From: Longimicrobiales bacterium
Lineage (GTDB): Bacteria; Gemmatimonadota; Gemmatimonadetes; Longimicrobiales; Gaopeijiaceae
Assembly (NCBI GenBank): GCA_028279425.1
Contig: JANQNV010000265.1
Coordinates: forward strand, 1 to 36,191
Direction of reading: 5' to 3'
Length of the DNA: 36,191 nucleotides
Every line of letters starts with the position of its first letter. Within the stretch, counting starts at the first letter, position 1. The notes under the pieces were generated by a model. It had not been told where the DNA came from and ran no database searches. It saw nothing but the letters and a program-made list of their open reading frames with translations. Positions 1 to 8,248 of this stretch are shown in pieces. The translations under genes were made by a program, and so were the position numbers.

Positions 1-1
1 G

Positions 2-97
2 ATCACGCCGATCGCCATGGACACGGAGCTGCGGTTCGCGATTCGCGAAGGCGGTCGCACCGTCGGCGCCGGCGTCGTCACCGAGATCATCGAGTAG
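2..97 (+). CDS. tuf: Elongation factor Tu, C-terminal end (partial)
   Basis: The first 31 codons are the end of EF-Tu, the GTPase that brings aminoacyl-tRNA to the ribosome. The reading frame holds [19 protein letters not shown] and ends in VVTEIIE then TAG, which matches the close of domain 3, the barrel that touches tRNA. The gene begins outside the window. Only 32 bases separate its stop from rpsJ, so the two are probably co-transcribed, as in the common str-S10 arrangement. Identity is clear despite the short fragment. Confidence 0.93.
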   Translation: MTPIAMDTELRFAIREGGRTVGAGVVTEIIE

Positions 98-129
98 TCA
101 CGGTCTCCGGACCAGAGGACTGAACTGAA

Positions 130-438
130 ATGGCCGACAGGATTCGAATTCGACTGAAGGCGTTCGATCACTGGGTCGTGGATCAAACCGCGGCCGACAT
201 CGTGCGAACGGCTCAGAAGACGGGGGCGAGCGTGCGGGGACCGATCCCGCTCCCCACCCGCCGCGAGCGGTGGACGGTGCTCAAGTCTCCCCATGTCGAT
301 AAGAAGAGCCGGGAGCAGTTCGAACTTCGTACGCACAAGCGTCTGATCGACATCGTGGACAGCCGTCCGCAGACGATCGATGCCCTGACGAAGCTCGACC
401 TGCCGGCCGGCGTGGACGTCGAGATCAAGGTCGATTGA
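130..438 (+). CDS. rpsJ: 30S ribosomal protein S10 (NusE)
   Basis: S10 belongs to the head of the 30S subunit and, as NusE, also joins the Nus antitermination complex. The 102-residue product has the usual length. It carries the family signatures [13 protein letters not shown] at the N-terminus, [20 protein letters not shown] in the middle and [13 protein letters not shown] in the second half. An AGAGGA ribosome-binding site lies about ten bases before the ATG. The stop codon lies two bases before the rplC ATG, so translation is probably coupled. It is the first gene of the S10 cluster, and the spacer from tuf is too short for a long leader. Confidence 0.98.
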   Translation: MADRIRIRLKAFDHWVVDQTAADIVRTAQKTGASVRGPIPLPTRRERWTVLKSPHVDKKSREQFELRTHKRLIDIVDSRPQTIDALTKLDLPAGVDVEIKVD

Positions 439-440
439 CG

Positions 441-1055
441 ATGGCCGGAATCATTGGAAGGAAGGTCGGGATGACGCGCGTCTTCGACGAGAACGGAGCC
501 CAGGTGCCCGTGACCGTCATCGAGGCCGGACCGTGTCCCGTCACACAGATCAAGACCGACGAGACGGATGGGTATCAGGCCGTGCAGCTCGGCTTCGGGG
601 CGCAGAAGGCGAAGCGTGCTTCGAAGGCCGAGCTCGGGCACGTCGCTGCCGCCGGCCTCGAGGCTGCGCCCCGGATTCTCCGGGAGCTTCCCGCCAACGG
701 CGAGAGCTACGAGCTCGGTCAGACGCTGACCGTCGAGCAGTTCGAAGCCGGTGACCGGGTCAAGGTCACGGGGACCTCGAAGGGCCGCGGCTTCCAGGGC
801 GTCGTGAAGCGGTATGGCTTCGCGGGTCGCCCGGGCGGGCACGGTCACCCGATGTCCCGCAACCCGGGTTCGCTCGGGCCGGGTACCGACCCCTCCCGCG
901 TGATCAAGGGCAAGAAGCTGCCCGGTCAGATGGGGGGAGCTCGGACCACCATCCGCAATTTGACCGTGGTCAAGGTCGACGGCGATCGGAATCTGCTCTT
1001 CATCAAGGGCGGTGTTCCAGGCTCGCGTGACAGCTACGTTCTCATCACGAAGTGA
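441..1055 (+). CDS. rplC: 50S ribosomal protein L3
   Basis: L3 is an early-assembly 50S protein whose long loop reaches toward the peptidyl transferase centre. The 204-residue product (E. coli has 209) starts [19 protein letters not shown], the diagnostic L3 opening. It also has [14 protein letters not shown], a [17 protein letters not shown] loop and [15 protein letters not shown] six bases upstream is in frame, but the ATG at 441 gives the family N-terminus and is preferred. The gene follows rpsJ by two bases and precedes rplD by three. Confidence 0.97.
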   Translation: MAGIIGRKVGMTRVFDENGAQVPVTVIEAGPCPVTQIKTDETDGYQAVQLGFGAQKAKRASKAELGHVAAAGLEAAPRILRELPANGESYELGQTLTVEQFEAGDRVKVTGTSKGRGFQGVVKRYGFAGRPGGHGHPMSRNPGSLGPGTDPSRVIKGKKLPGQMGGARTTIRNLTVVKVDGDRNLLFIKGGVPGSRDSYVLITK

Positions 1056-1058
1056 CCC

Positions 1059-1898
1059 ATGTACAAAGCACGCTACTATAAGACGGACGGCAAGAAGGGG
1101 CGGGCCCGGGCTCTCCCGGACGTGCTCTTCGACGGCGTCGTCAACGAAGGGGTCCTTCATCAGGTGGTGAAGGCGTACCTCGCGAACCAGCGGCAGGGCA
1201 CGCACGCCGGCAAGAACCGCAGTGCGGTATCGGGCGGAAGCCGCAAGCCGTGGCGCCAGAAGGGCACGGGTCGCGCCCGCCAGGGCACGATCCGCGCGGC
1301 CCAGTGGACCGGTGGAGGCCGCGCCTTCCCGGCGATCCCCCACTCGTGGAATCAGAAGGTGCCGCGCAAGGTCCGCGCGCTCGCTCGCCGCTCGGCGTTC
1401 AACGCCCGGGCCGAGGCCGAGCGGGTGGTGCTCGTCGACGGGTTCGAGATGGATCTTCCGAAGACCTCGCAGCTGCGCGACTACCTCGCTGCGATCGAGC
1501 TCGGCGGTACGAAGGTGCTCGTGTTGACCGACGGCCAGAAGCAGAACGTCTACCTCTCCGGCCGGAATCTCCCGGAGGTCGAGGTGAGGGTGTTCGGGAC
1601 CGAGTCCGTCTACGACATCCTCTGGGCCGACACGGTCGTCATCGAGCGCGAGGCGATCGACGGGATCGAGACCGCTGCTCCGGCCGAGGCTGCTGCTCCG
1701 AAGGCCGAAGAGCCGACGGCCGCGCCCCCCGTGGTCGAGGAGCCTGCCCCTGAGGAGGTCGCCGACGAGGAGCCGGTCGCCGAGGCGGCCGATGCGGAAG
1801 AGCCGGTCGCCGACGAGCCGGTCGCCGAGGCGGCCGATGCGCCTGCCGCTGCGGAAGAGCCGGTCGCCGAAGACGATGAGGAGAAGGACGATGCGTGA
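1059..1898 (+). CDS. rplD: 50S ribosomal protein L4 with long acidic C-terminal tail
   Basis: L4 binds 23S rRNA and lines the exit tunnel. In enterobacteria it also represses its own S10 operon. Residues 1-203 form a normal core, with [17 protein letters not shown] at 60-76 and LAYR-type helices after it. The core ends with [13 protein letters not shown]. Residues 204-279 are an added low-complexity tail of Ala, Pro, Val and Glu/Asp with 28 acidic and only two basic residues. Family members usually stop near 205 residues. The tail is built from tandem [10 protein letters not shown]-like units, and the DNA is repeated too. The last eight bases overlap rplW. No leader suited to L4 feedback is visible upstream. 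Confidence 0.96.
   Translation: MYKARYYKTDGKKGRARALPDVLFDGVVNEGVLHQVVKAYLANQRQGTHAGKNRSAVSGGSRKPWRQKGTGRARQGTIRAAQWTGGGRAFPAIPHSWNQKVPRKVRALARRSAFNARAEAERVVLVDGFEMDLPKTSQLRDYLAAIELGGTKVLVLTDGQKQNVYLSGRNLPEVEVRVFGTESVYDILWADTVVIEREAIDGIETAAPAEAAAPKAEEPTAAPPVVEEPAPEEVADEEPVAEAADAEEPVADEPVAEAADAPAAAEEPVAEDDEEKDDA
1770..1870 (+). repeat. Direct repeats encoding the L4 acidic tail
   Basis: A 27-base unit at 1770-1796 recurs exactly at 1815-1841. An overlapping 20-base unit at 1794-1813 recurs exactly at 1851-1870. Both units are in frame and encode EPVAEAADA and EEPVAE. The exact nucleotide identity suggests recent duplication or slippage within the tail. Confidence 0.85.
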
Positions 1899-2202
1899 TC
1901 CACGTGATGTGATCGTTCAACCGGTCATCACCGAAAAGAGCGCCCGGGCGATCGAGGAGTCGAACGTCTACACCTTCGTGGTGTCGAAGGCGGCCAACAA
2001 AATCGAGATCGGGCACGCCGTCGAGAAGCTGTGGGACGTCAAGGTGACCGACGTGCGCACGATGGTCTACGCGGGCAAGGCGCGCCGGGCCATGATGGGC
2101 CGGATGAGCCGCAACCGTAACATCGGCCGCCGTCCGTCCTTCAAGAAGGCCATGGTGACCCTCGCCGAGGGTGACCACATCGAGTTCTACGAAGTCGGTT
2201 GA
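1891..2202 (+). CDS. rplW: 50S ribosomal protein L23
   Basis: L23 sits at the mouth of the ribosome exit tunnel, where trigger factor and SRP dock. The 103-residue product has the usual length (E. coli 100). It begins [18 protein letters not shown] and includes [14 protein letters not shown] and [15 protein letters not shown]. The open frame extends further upstream through rplD. The ATG at 1891 was chosen because it gives the family N-terminus and lies in a typical eight-base overlap with the rplD stop. The rplB ATG follows eleven bases after the stop. Confidence 0.97.
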   Translation: MRDPRDVIVQPVITEKSARAIEESNVYTFVVSKAANKIEIGHAVEKLWDVKVTDVRTMVYAGKARRAMMGRMSRNRNIGRRPSFKKAMVTLAEGDHIEFYEVG

Positions 2203-2213
2203 GGGGCTGAACG

Positions 2214-3056
2214 ATGGCGATCAAGAAATTCAAGCCGATGACCCCGGGTACGCGCTTCCGGTCGACGCTCACCGGGTCGGAGATCACCCGCGAGGGTCCC
2301 GAGAAGTCGCTCGTGGAATCGAAGAAGCGCTCGAGCGGTCGCAACCACCACGGGCGGATCACGGTCCGGCGCCGGGGTGGGGGCCACAAGCGGAAGTACC
2401 GGCGCATCGACTTCAAGCGTGACAAGTTCGGCGTGCCGGGGCGGATCACCGCGATCGAGTACGACCCCAATCGCACCGCCAACATCGCGTTGATCACCTA
2501 CGCCGATGGCGAGAAGCGCTACATCCTGCACGTGCGCGGCACCAAGGTGGGCGACCCGGTCATGGCCGGGCCCGAGTCCGACATCAAGCCGGGCAACGCC
2601 CTGCCGTTGGAGCGGATCCCGCTGGGTACCACGGTGCACAATGTGGAGCTGAAGCCGCAGAAGGGTGGCCAAATGGCCCGTTCGGCCGGGGCCGGTGTGC
2701 AGATCGTGGCGAAGGAGGGCGACTACGTCACCCTTCGTCTGCCCTCGACCGAGATGCGCCGCGTACACAAGCGATGCATGGCAACGATCGGCCAGATCGG
2801 TAACGTCGACCACGAGCTCACCTCGGTGGGCAAGGCGGGAGCCACGCGCTGGCGCGGCCGCCGTCCCAAGGTTCGCGGCGTGGCCATGAACCCTGTCGAC
2901 CACCCGCTGGGTGGTGGAGAAGGCCGTACGTCGGGAGGCCGTCCGCCGGTGTCGCCCTGGGGCACGCCCGACGGCAAGAAGACCCGGCACAAGAAGAAGA
3001 AGTCGAACAAGTTCATCGTGCGCGGCCGCAAGCGCGGCAAGGCCACGAAGAGCTGA
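2214..3056 (+). CDS. rplB: 50S ribosomal protein L2
   Basis: L2 is a primary 23S rRNA binder needed for subunit association and peptidyl transferase activity. The 280-residue product (E. coli 273) has the OB fold and SH3-like domains, with [19 protein letters not shown] near residue 42. The functional loop [17 protein letters not shown] follows near residue 227. The histidine equivalent to the key E. coli His229 is kept; the second histidine of the common HPH motif is Leu, which also occurs in other bacteria. The C-terminus is very basic, as expected for the rRNA-penetrating tail. Confidence 0.98.
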   Translation: MAIKKFKPMTPGTRFRSTLTGSEITREGPEKSLVESKKRSSGRNHHGRITVRRRGGGHKRKYRRIDFKRDKFGVPGRITAIEYDPNRTANIALITYADGEKRYILHVRGTKVGDPVMAGPESDIKPGNALPLERIPLGTTVHNVELKPQKGGQMARSAGAGVQIVAKEGDYVTLRLPSTEMRRVHKRCMATIGQIGNVDHELTSVGKAGATRWRGRRPKVRGVAMNPVDHPLGGGEGRTSGGRPPVSPWGTPDGKKTRHKKKKSNKFIVRGRKRGKATKS

Positions 3057-3085
3057 CGGCTGCCAACCCTCGAGGACGGATCGAC

Positions 3086-3370
3086 ATGGCGCGTAGCATC
3101 AAGAAGGGCCCGTACATCGATGACAAGCTCCTCCTGAAGGTGGAGGTCATGAACTCGCGGAACGAGAAGAAGGTCGTGAAGACCTGGGCGCGCGCGTCCA
3201 CCATCTCGCCCGAGTTCGTGGGGCACACCGTCGCGGTGCACAACGGCAACAAGTTCATCCCCGTGTACATCACGGAGAACATGGTGGGCCACAAGCTCGG
3301 CGAGTTCGCCCCGACCCGGTTGTTCCGGGGTCACGGGGGGAAGCTGGCCGACAAGCGGTCCAAGCGCTGA
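3086..3370 (+). CDS. rpsS: 30S ribosomal protein S19
   Basis: S19 sits in the 30S head, forms a pair with S13 and contacts the inter-subunit bridge. The 94-residue product starts [19 protein letters not shown]. It contains [19 protein letters not shown] and [16 protein letters not shown], all hallmark segments of the family. The 29-base spacer from rplB includes a GAGGA ribosome-binding site. The stop lies 23 bases before the preferred rplV start. Length and sequence are ordinary. Confidence 0.98.
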   Translation: MARSIKKGPYIDDKLLLKVEVMNSRNEKKVVKTWARASTISPEFVGHTVAVHNGNKFIPVYITENMVGHKLGEFAPTRLFRGHGGKLADKRSKR

Positions 3371-3393
3371 TCGTGGTTCAGGAGACCAATGTG

Positions 3394-3747
3394 ATGGAAG
3401 CCAGGGCAATCGCGCGGTTCGTGCGCATGAGTCCGCGCAAGGTTCGCCTCGTCGTGGACCAGATCCGCGGAAAGAGCGTCAACGACGCCTACGCGATCCT
3501 CCAGTTCTCGAAGAAGTCGGCCGCCGAGCCGGTGTCCAAGACGCTCCGGTCAGCCGTGGCGAACGCCCAGAATCGGGCGGAGGACCAGGGCGAGAGGGTC
3601 GACGTCGACGACATGGTCGTTCGCGAAGCCTTCGTGAACGAGGGTCCCACGCTGCGCCGCTTCCGCGCCGCCGCGATGGGCCGTGCCGCCCCGATTCGCA
3701 AGCGTACGAGCCACATCACCGTGGTCGTCGAAAGCAAGGACGCCTGA
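3394..3747 (+). CDS. rplV: 50S ribosomal protein L22
   Basis: L22 lines the exit tunnel with L4 and contacts all six domains of 23S rRNA. The 117-residue product has [20 protein letters not shown] at the start. It has [13 protein letters not shown] in the middle and [24 protein letters not shown] at the end, where the tunnel hairpin is encoded. Three in-frame starts exist: GTG 3373, GTG 3391 and ATG 3394. The ATG is preferred because an AGGAGA ribosome-binding site lies eight bases before it and the product then opens like the family. Confidence 0.95.
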   Translation: MEARAIARFVRMSPRKVRLVVDQIRGKSVNDAYAILQFSKKSAAEPVSKTLRSAVANAQNRAEDQGERVDVDDMVVREAFVNEGPTLRRFRAAAMGRAAPIRKRTSHITVVVESKDA

Positions 3748-3751
3748 TTTT

Positions 3752-4411
3752 ATGGGACAGAAGACGCACCCGACCGGGTTCCGCCTCGGTATCGTCAAGG
3801 ACTGGAGGTCGCGTTGGTACGCTGAGCGCGACTTCCCTCGGCTGCTCAAGGAAGACGACACCATCCGGAAGTATCTCTTCCGCCGGCTGTCGCACGCCGC
3901 GCTGGCCGACGTCGAGATCGAGCGCAAGCCGAGCAAGATCGTCGTGACGATCCACACGGCGCGGCCGGGCGTGGTGATCGGAAAGCGGGGCGCGGAGGTC
4001 GACAAGCTGCGCGACGAGCTCGCCGTGCTGACCAACAGCGAAATCTCGGTCAACGTCGAAGAGATCAAGCGGCCCGAGATCAACGCGCGCCTGGTGGCCG
4101 ACAACGTCGCCCACCAGCTCCGTCAGCGAGTTTCGTTCCGCCGGGCCATGAAGCGGGCGGTGCAGAGCGCCATGCGTGCGGGTGCCGAGGGAATCAAGAT
4201 CCAGTGCTCCGGTCGGCTGGGGGGTGCTGAGATCGCGCGAACCGAGGGCTACAACGAGGGGCGCGTGCCGTTGCACACCCTGCGCGCCGACATCGATTAC
4301 GCTCAGCTCGATGCCTTCACGACCTACGGCACCATCGGCGTGAAGTGCTGGATCTTCAAAGGCGAAGTGGTTGAGGAGCGGCGCGGCCGCACCTACTCCA
4401 CCGGCGCCTAA
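3752..4411 (+). CDS. rpsC: 30S ribosomal protein S3
   Basis: S3 lies at the mRNA entry channel and helps unwind message with S4 and S5. The 219-residue product starts [18 protein letters not shown]. It has the type II KH domain with [15 protein letters not shown] near residue 74, and the C-terminal segment [16 protein letters not shown] followed by [11 protein letters not shown]. The open frame extends back into rplV; the ATG at 3752 gives the correct N-terminus. Its AAGGA ribosome-binding site lies inside the end of rplV, about eleven bases upstream. Confidence 0.97.
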   Translation: MGQKTHPTGFRLGIVKDWRSRWYAERDFPRLLKEDDTIRKYLFRRLSHAALADVEIERKPSKIVVTIHTARPGVVIGKRGAEVDKLRDELAVLTNSEISVNVEEIKRPEINARLVADNVAHQLRQRVSFRRAMKRAVQSAMRAGAEGIKIQCSGRLGGAEIARTEGYNEGRVPLHTLRADIDYAQLDAFTTYGTIGVKCWIFKGEVVEERRGRTYSTGA

Positions 4412-4425
4412 ACCGGGATAGAACG

Positions 4426-4848
4426 ATGCTGTCGCCGAAGAGAGTCAAGTACCGGAAGACCCACAAAGGGCGGATGCGGGGCAAGTCGCACCGCGGAAGC
4501 AAGGTGTCGTTCGGCGAGTTCGGTCTGCAGGCCACCGAGTGTGGCTGGATCACGAATCGCCAGATCGAGGCCGCTCGTGTCGCCATGACCCGCCACATCA
4601 AGCGTGGTGGTAAGGTCTGGATCCGGATCTTCCCCGATAAGCCGATCACCCAGAAGCCGGCCGAGACGCGGATGGGGAAAGGGAAGGGGAACCCCGAGAA
4701 GTGGGTCGCCGTGGTGAAGCCCGGGCGGGTCATGTTCGAGCTCGAGGGCGTGCCCGAGGCCGTGGCCCGGCGCGCGATGGAGCTCGCTTCCGCCAAGCTG
4801 CCCCTCAAGACGCGGTTCCTGGTGCGCGAGCGCCAGATCGGCACCTGA
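4426..4848 (+). CDS. rplP: 50S ribosomal protein L16
   Basis: L16 is a late-assembly 50S protein next to the A-site tRNA and the central protuberance. The 140-residue product (E. coli 136) begins [19 protein letters not shown]. It contains [20 protein letters not shown] and the [19 protein letters not shown] loop that reaches toward the peptidyl transferase centre. Only 14 bases separate it from rpsC and eleven from rpmC. Nothing in it is unusual. Confidence 0.98.
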   Translation: MLSPKRVKYRKTHKGRMRGKSHRGSKVSFGEFGLQATECGWITNRQIEAARVAMTRHIKRGGKVWIRIFPDKPITQKPAETRMGKGKGNPEKWVAVVKPGRVMFELEGVPEAVARRAMELASAKLPLKTRFLVRERQIGT

Positions 4849-4859
4849 CGGAGATAGAG

Positions 4860-5060
4860 ATGAAGGCCGAAGAGATTCGAGACTGGGAGAATTCGGAGAT
4901 CGATGCCCGTCTTGGCGAGCTGAAGGAGGAGCAGTTCCGGCTCCGCTTCCGCAACGCCACGATGGAGCTCGAGAATCCGCGGATCCTCCGTGAGATCCGG
5001 CGAGACATCGCCCGACTCAAGACCATTCTTCGCGAGCGCGAGCTCGCGGGCAACGACTGA
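4860..5060 (+). CDS. rpmC: 50S ribosomal protein L29
   Basis: L29 is a small two-helix 50S protein beside the exit tunnel that contacts L23. The 66-residue product starts [20 protein letters not shown] and continues [19 protein letters not shown], then [16 protein letters not shown], the typical pattern. The open frame runs back into rplP, but the ATG at 4860, after a GGAGATAGAG ribosome-binding region, gives the normal size (E. coli 63). The neighbours are rplP and rpsQ, the standard order. Confidence 0.96.
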   Translation: MKAEEIRDWENSEIDARLGELKEEQFRLRFRNATMELENPRILREIRRDIARLKTILRERELAGND

Positions 5061-5071
5061 CCGAGCGTCCC

Positions 5072-5365
5072 ATGGAAGAGACAGAAATCCAGTCTGCCGG
5101 TTCGGAAGCCAACGAGCGCGCCCGTCGCAAGACGCGGCTCGGCGTGGTGACCAGCGACAAGCAGGAAAAGACCGTGACCGTGAGCGTCGAGCGCCGGTTC
5201 CCGCACCCGCTGTATGGGAAGCAGGTGAAGCGCACGAAGAAGTACCACGCGCACGACGAGACCAACCAGTATCGGGTGGGTGACACCGTGCGGATCGTCG
5301 AGACTCGCCCGCTGTCGCGGACCAAGCGCTGGCGTGTGGTCGAGCTCGTCGAGCGGCCCGAGTGA
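5072..5365 (+). CDS. rpsQ: 30S ribosomal protein S17
   Basis: S17 is an OB-fold primary binder of the 16S rRNA 5' domain. The core has [38 protein letters not shown] and [16 protein letters not shown], all family hallmarks. The 97-residue product is longer than E. coli S17 (84). The excess is an acidic, probably disordered N-terminal stretch of about 20 residues. No ATG or GTG closer to the core was found in frame, so the extension looks real. It follows rpmC by eleven bases. Confidence 0.96.
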   Translation: MEETEIQSAGSEANERARRKTRLGVVTSDKQEKTVTVSVERRFPHPLYGKQVKRTKKYHAHDETNQYRVGDTVRIVETRPLSRTKRWRVVELVERPE

Positions 5366-5378
5366 TCGGAGAACCGAC

Positions 5379-5747
5379 ATGATCCAGCAAGAATCCGTCC
5401 TCCGCATCGCCGACAACAGTGGCGCCAAGTCCGCGCTCTGCATCCGCGTGCTCGGGGGTTCGAAGCGCCGGTACGCCCGCGTGGGCGACGTGATCGTCGC
5501 GACCGTCAAGGACGCCATCCCGAATGCCGCCGTGAAGAAGGGCGATGTCGTGAAGGCCGTCGTCGTGCGCACGAGCAAGGAGATGCGTCGGCGCGACGGG
5601 ACCTACATCCGCTTCGACGACAATGCCGCCGTCATTCTCAACCAGAATGGGGAGCCGCGCGGGACGCGCATTTTCGGCCCAGTGGGCCGTGAGCTTCGCG
5701 AGAAGCGCTACATGAAGATCGTCTCGCTCGCCCCAGAGGTGCTCTGA
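5379..5747 (+). CDS. rplN: 50S ribosomal protein L14
   Basis: L14 lies on the 50S face, forms inter-subunit bridges and is the docking site of the silencing factor RsfS. The 122-residue product starts [17 protein letters not shown]. It contains [20 protein letters not shown] and [23 protein letters not shown], as expected. The open frame begins further upstream in rpsQ; the ATG at 5379 gives the family length. Its stop overlaps the rplX ATG in a TGATG, so the two are probably translationally coupled. Confidence 0.98.
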   Translation: MIQQESVLRIADNSGAKSALCIRVLGGSKRRYARVGDVIVATVKDAIPNAAVKKGDVVKAVVVRTSKEMRRRDGTYIRFDDNAAVILNQNGEPRGTRIFGPVGRELREKRYMKIVSLAPEVL

Positions 5748-6103
5748 TGAAGCACAAGAAGCCCGCTGCCCGGCAGCGAAAGATCAAGATTACGCGAGGT
5801 GACCGGGTCCGGGTGATCCGGGGCAACAGCCGGGACCAGGAGGGCACGGTGCTGCGGGTGCTGGCCGACTCGTCGTCCGTGATCGTCGAGGGGGTCAACA
5901 TGCGCAAGAAGCACATGCGTCCCTCTCAGTCGAACCCGGATGGGGGAATCATCACCCTGGAGGCACCGATCCACCTGTCGAACGTGATGCTCGTGGACCC
6001 GACGTCGGGGGAAGCCAGCCGCGTTCGCACCCGCCTCGAAGAGGACGGCACGAAGGAGCGCATCGCCGTCAAGTCCGGCAACCCGATCCCCCGTGCCGTC
6101 TGA
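5747..6103 (+). CDS. rplX: 50S ribosomal protein L24
   Basis: L24 is an assembly-initiating 50S protein that binds the 5' end of 23S rRNA. The 118-residue product (E. coli 104) has the KOW motif in ITRGDRVRVIRGNSRDQEG, then VIVEGVNMRKKHMRPSQ and GGIITLEAPIHLSNVMLVDP. It starts one base into the rplN stop. After it comes a 100-base spacer, the longest so far in the cluster, which contains a hairpin in front of rplE. Confidence 0.97.
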   Translation: MKHKKPAARQRKIKITRGDRVRVIRGNSRDQEGTVLRVLADSSSVIVEGVNMRKKHMRPSQSNPDGGIITLEAPIHLSNVMLVDPTSGEASRVRTRLEEDGTKERIAVKSGNPIPRAV

Positions 6104-6173
6104 CGACGGGATCGTCGCCGCTCACGCGCGAACGCGGGTGTGAATCGTCCACCTGCGCGACCGCCACACACTA

Positions 6174-6192
6174 CGTGGGATGCGGTCCCACG
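6174..6192 (+). promoter_or_regulatory. Hairpin just upstream of rplE, possible translational control site
   Basis: CGTGGGA at 6174-6180 pairs perfectly with TCCCACG at 6186-6192 around a five-base loop. It ends eleven bases before the preferred rplE ATG and lies within the 100-base rplX-rplE spacer. In E. coli, S8 represses the spc operon by binding mRNA at the start of rplE, so the position is suggestive. The helix does not obviously copy the S8-binding core, so the role is inference. Confidence 0.35.
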
Positions 6193-6203
6193 ACATGAGA
6201 GCC

Positions 6204-6785
6204 ATGGAAGCACAACCTAGACTTCTCGAGCACTACAACAGCCACGTCCGGCCGCGGATGACGGAGCTGTTCGGGTACACGAACCCGAATCAGGTCCCCA
6301 CCATCACGAAGGTGAAGCTGAACGTGGGCGTGGGTGAGGCCAGCAAGAACCAGAAGCTCCTCGAGTCGGTCGTGGAGGAGCTCGGGCTCATCTCCGGTCA
6401 GAAGGCCGTGGTGACCCGGGCGCGTCGGTCGATCTCGAACTTCCAGCTGCGCGAGGGTATGCCGGTCGGCGCGGCGGTGACGCTGCGCAGCCGGCGCATG
6501 TTCGAGTTCCTCGATCGCCTCGTTTCGGTCGCGATCCCCCGCATCCGGGACTTCCGCGGGCTCAGCACGCGATCGTTCGATGGGCGCGGCAACTACACGA
6601 TGGGCGTCAAGGAACAGATCATGTTTCCCGAGATCGACTACGATCGGGTGAACAAGATCCACGGGATGGACATCTCCGTCGTGACGAGCACCGACAAGGA
6701 CGACGAGGCGCTCGCGCTGTTGCGGGAGATGGGATTCCCGTTCCGCGGAGAAGAGCCCGTCATCATCGGGGCGAACGGTGCGTGA
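6204..6785 (+). CDS. rplE: 50S ribosomal protein L5
   Basis: L5 binds 5S rRNA in the central protuberance and contacts P-site tRNA. The product (193 residues from this start) has PTITKVKLNVGVGEASKNQK, QKAVVTRARRSISNFQLREG, GRGNYTMGVKEQIMFPEIDYD and a C-terminal EMGFPFR. In-frame ATGs lie at 6180, 6195 and 6204. The last is preferred because it follows a GAGAG stretch and leaves the upstream hairpin untranslated; the other two add eight or three residues. In most bacteria rpsN would follow, but here the next complete gene is rpsH after 129 bases. Confidence 0.95.
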   Translation: MEAQPRLLEHYNSHVRPRMTELFGYTNPNQVPTITKVKLNVGVGEASKNQKLLESVVEELGLISGQKAVVTRARRSISNFQLREGMPVGAAVTLRSRRMFEFLDRLVSVAIPRIRDFRGLSTRSFDGRGNYTMGVKEQIMFPEIDYDRVNKIHGMDISVVTSTDKDDEALALLREMGFPFRGEEPVIIGANGA

Positions 6786-6837
6786 GCGAACGCAGTGGGC
6801 GCCCGCCGCATGCGCGGGCCGGAATGGTGAGGGATCG

Positions 6838-6918
6838 TTGGAGGACGGGTGCGGTCGCGCCCGCGCCTTCATGGGAAACTTCGGAAGTCAAGCTGGTAAG
6901 GGGCAGATAGCCGTATGA
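6838..6918 (+). pseudogene. Possible remnant of rpsN (zinc-type S14)
   Basis: The rplE-rpsH spacer, where rpsN normally sits, has a frame reading CGRAR, six residues later an FG, and then AGKGQI and V before TGA at 6916-6918. Zinc-type S14 (recalled Thermus sequence) has CGRAR and FG at exactly the same spacing, and later LAHKGQL and V. Lining them up needs a seven-residue deletion, which removes the second CxxC, and the first CxxC is incomplete. Only a TTG start is available. The segment cannot be a working S14. Chance similarity in GC-rich DNA is a real alternative. Confidence 0.3.
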
Positions 6919-7307
6919 TGACGGATCCGATCGCAGACATGCTGACGCGCCTGCGCAACGCCGGTTCGGCCGGCCACCGCTGGGCCGACATGCCTGTCTC
7001 GAAGCTGAAGGTCGAGGTCGCGAAGCTGCTCAAGGAGCACTCCTTCGTGTTCGACTACAAGGTGTTGAACGACGGAGGCTTTGGACTGCTCCGCGTATAC
7101 CTGAAGTATCACGAGGACGGGCCGGTCATTCGGCACCTCGAGCGCGTCTCCCGACCGGGTCGTCGGCACTACGTGGGGGTCGCCGACATCCCGCGGGTGC
7201 GCAACGGTCTCGGCATGGCGATCCTGTCGACCTCTCGCGGACTCATGTCCGACCGGAGTGCGCGTCAGGAAGGCGTCGGTGGCGAGCTCATGGCGCTCGT
7301 CTGGTAG
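6915..7307 (+). CDS. rpsH: 30S ribosomal protein S8
   Basis: S8 is a primary binder of the 16S central domain and, in E. coli, the repressor of the spc operon. The 130-residue product is the usual length. It has DPIADMLTRLRNAG at the N-terminus and RVSRPGRRHYVGVADIPRVR in the middle. The C-terminal segment GMAILSTSRGLMSD matches the family signature. Two adjacent ATGs (6915 and 6918) could start it. It is preceded by the unusual 129-base spacer lacking a complete rpsN. Confidence 0.98.
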   Translation: MMTDPIADMLTRLRNAGSAGHRWADMPVSKLKVEVAKLLKEHSFVFDYKVLNDGGFGLLRVYLKYHEDGPVIRHLERVSRPGRRHYVGVADIPRVRNGLGMAILSTSRGLMSDRSARQEGVGGELMALVW

Positions 7308-7319
7308 CGGAGAAGAACG

Positions 7320-7859
7320 ATGTCGCGAATTGGAAAGCAGCCGGTTGCGCGCCCGAAGGGCGTCGACGTGTCGCTCGATGGGCGCACGCTCCGGGTGAAG
7401 GGCTCCAAGGGTGAACTCACCATGGACGTCCACCCGGACATGACCCTCGAGATCGACGAGTCCGAGGTGCGTGTGACGCGCCCGTCGGATCTTCCCCGCC
7501 ACAAGGCGCTCCACGGGCTGACGCGATCGCTCGTGGCCAACATGGTGGAGGGGGTCACGGAGGGGTTCTCCCGCACGCTGGAAATCGTGGGCGTGGGGTA
7601 CCGCGCCGAGATGAAGGGGAAGTCGCTCGGCCTCAGCCTCGGCTTCTCGCACCCCGTCACGTACGATCCGCCGGAGGGGGTCTCGATCGAGACGCCCAAC
7701 CAGACCACGATCGTCGTGAAGGGGGCCGACAAGCAGGCGGTGGGTCAGGCGGCCGCAGTCATTCGCGGCTTCCGCCCGCCGGAGCCCTACAAGGGCAAGG
7801 GTGTCCGCTACCAGGGTGAACAGATCCGCCGCAAGGCCGGAAAGACGGCAGGGGCCTGA
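7320..7859 (+). CDS. rplF: 50S ribosomal protein L6
   Basis: L6 lies near the sarcin-ricin loop and the factor-binding site. The 179-residue product has two repeated alpha/beta domains. It starts [20 protein letters not shown], includes [11 protein letters not shown], and ends with [20 protein letters not shown], where the second domain carries the family signature. A GGAGAA ribosome-binding site lies before the ATG. It precedes rplR by two bases. Confidence 0.98.
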   Translation: MSRIGKQPVARPKGVDVSLDGRTLRVKGSKGELTMDVHPDMTLEIDESEVRVTRPSDLPRHKALHGLTRSLVANMVEGVTEGFSRTLEIVGVGYRAEMKGKSLGLSLGFSHPVTYDPPEGVSIETPNQTTIVVKGADKQAVGQAAAVIRGFRPPEPYKGKGVRYQGEQIRRKAGKTAGA

Positions 7860-7861
7860 TC

Positions 7862-8248
7862 ATGAGTTCGTTTGCGAAGCAGAAGAAGAGCCGCAGCACG
7901 TCGCGGCAGCGCCGCCACCGCAGCATCCGGAATCGGATCTCGGGCACGGCCGCACGCCCTCGGCTCGTGATTTTCCGGTCGCTCAAGAACATCGAGGGGC
8001 AGCTCGTCGACGACGAGGCCGGACGCACGTTGCTCGGTCTCAGCACCCTTCACCCCGACCTCCGCGCGTTCGAGGCCGAGGGCGACAACCGGAAGGTCGA
8101 GCACGCCTTCACCGCGGGGAAGCTCCTCGGTGAGCGCGCCAAGGAAGCTGGAATCGAATCCGTGGTGTTCGACCGCGGTGGATACAAGTACCACGGCCGG
8201 GTCAAGGCGTTCGCCGACGGTGCCCGCGAGGGAGGTCTGAAGTTCTGA
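7862..8248 (+). CDS. rplR: 50S ribosomal protein L18
   Basis: L18 binds 5S rRNA with L5 and L25 in the central protuberance. The 128-residue product (E. coli 117) has a basic N-terminal arm, then [20 protein letters not shown] and the C-terminal [20 protein letters not shown], a reliable family signature. Its stop overlaps the rpsE ATG in a TGATG, implying translational coupling. Confidence 0.97.
   Translation: MSSFAKQKKSRSTSRQRRHRSIRNRISGTAARPRLVIFRSLKNIEGQLVDDEAGRTLLGLSTLHPDLRAFEAEGDNRKVEHAFTAGKLLGERAKEAGIESVVFDRGGYKYHGRVKAFADGAREGGLKF

Noticed and set aside
6782-6910. A 42-codon frame from GTG overlapping the rplE stop
   Set aside because: It has a coupled start, but the product resembles no known protein and lacks the cysteines of S14; kept only as part of the unusual spacer.
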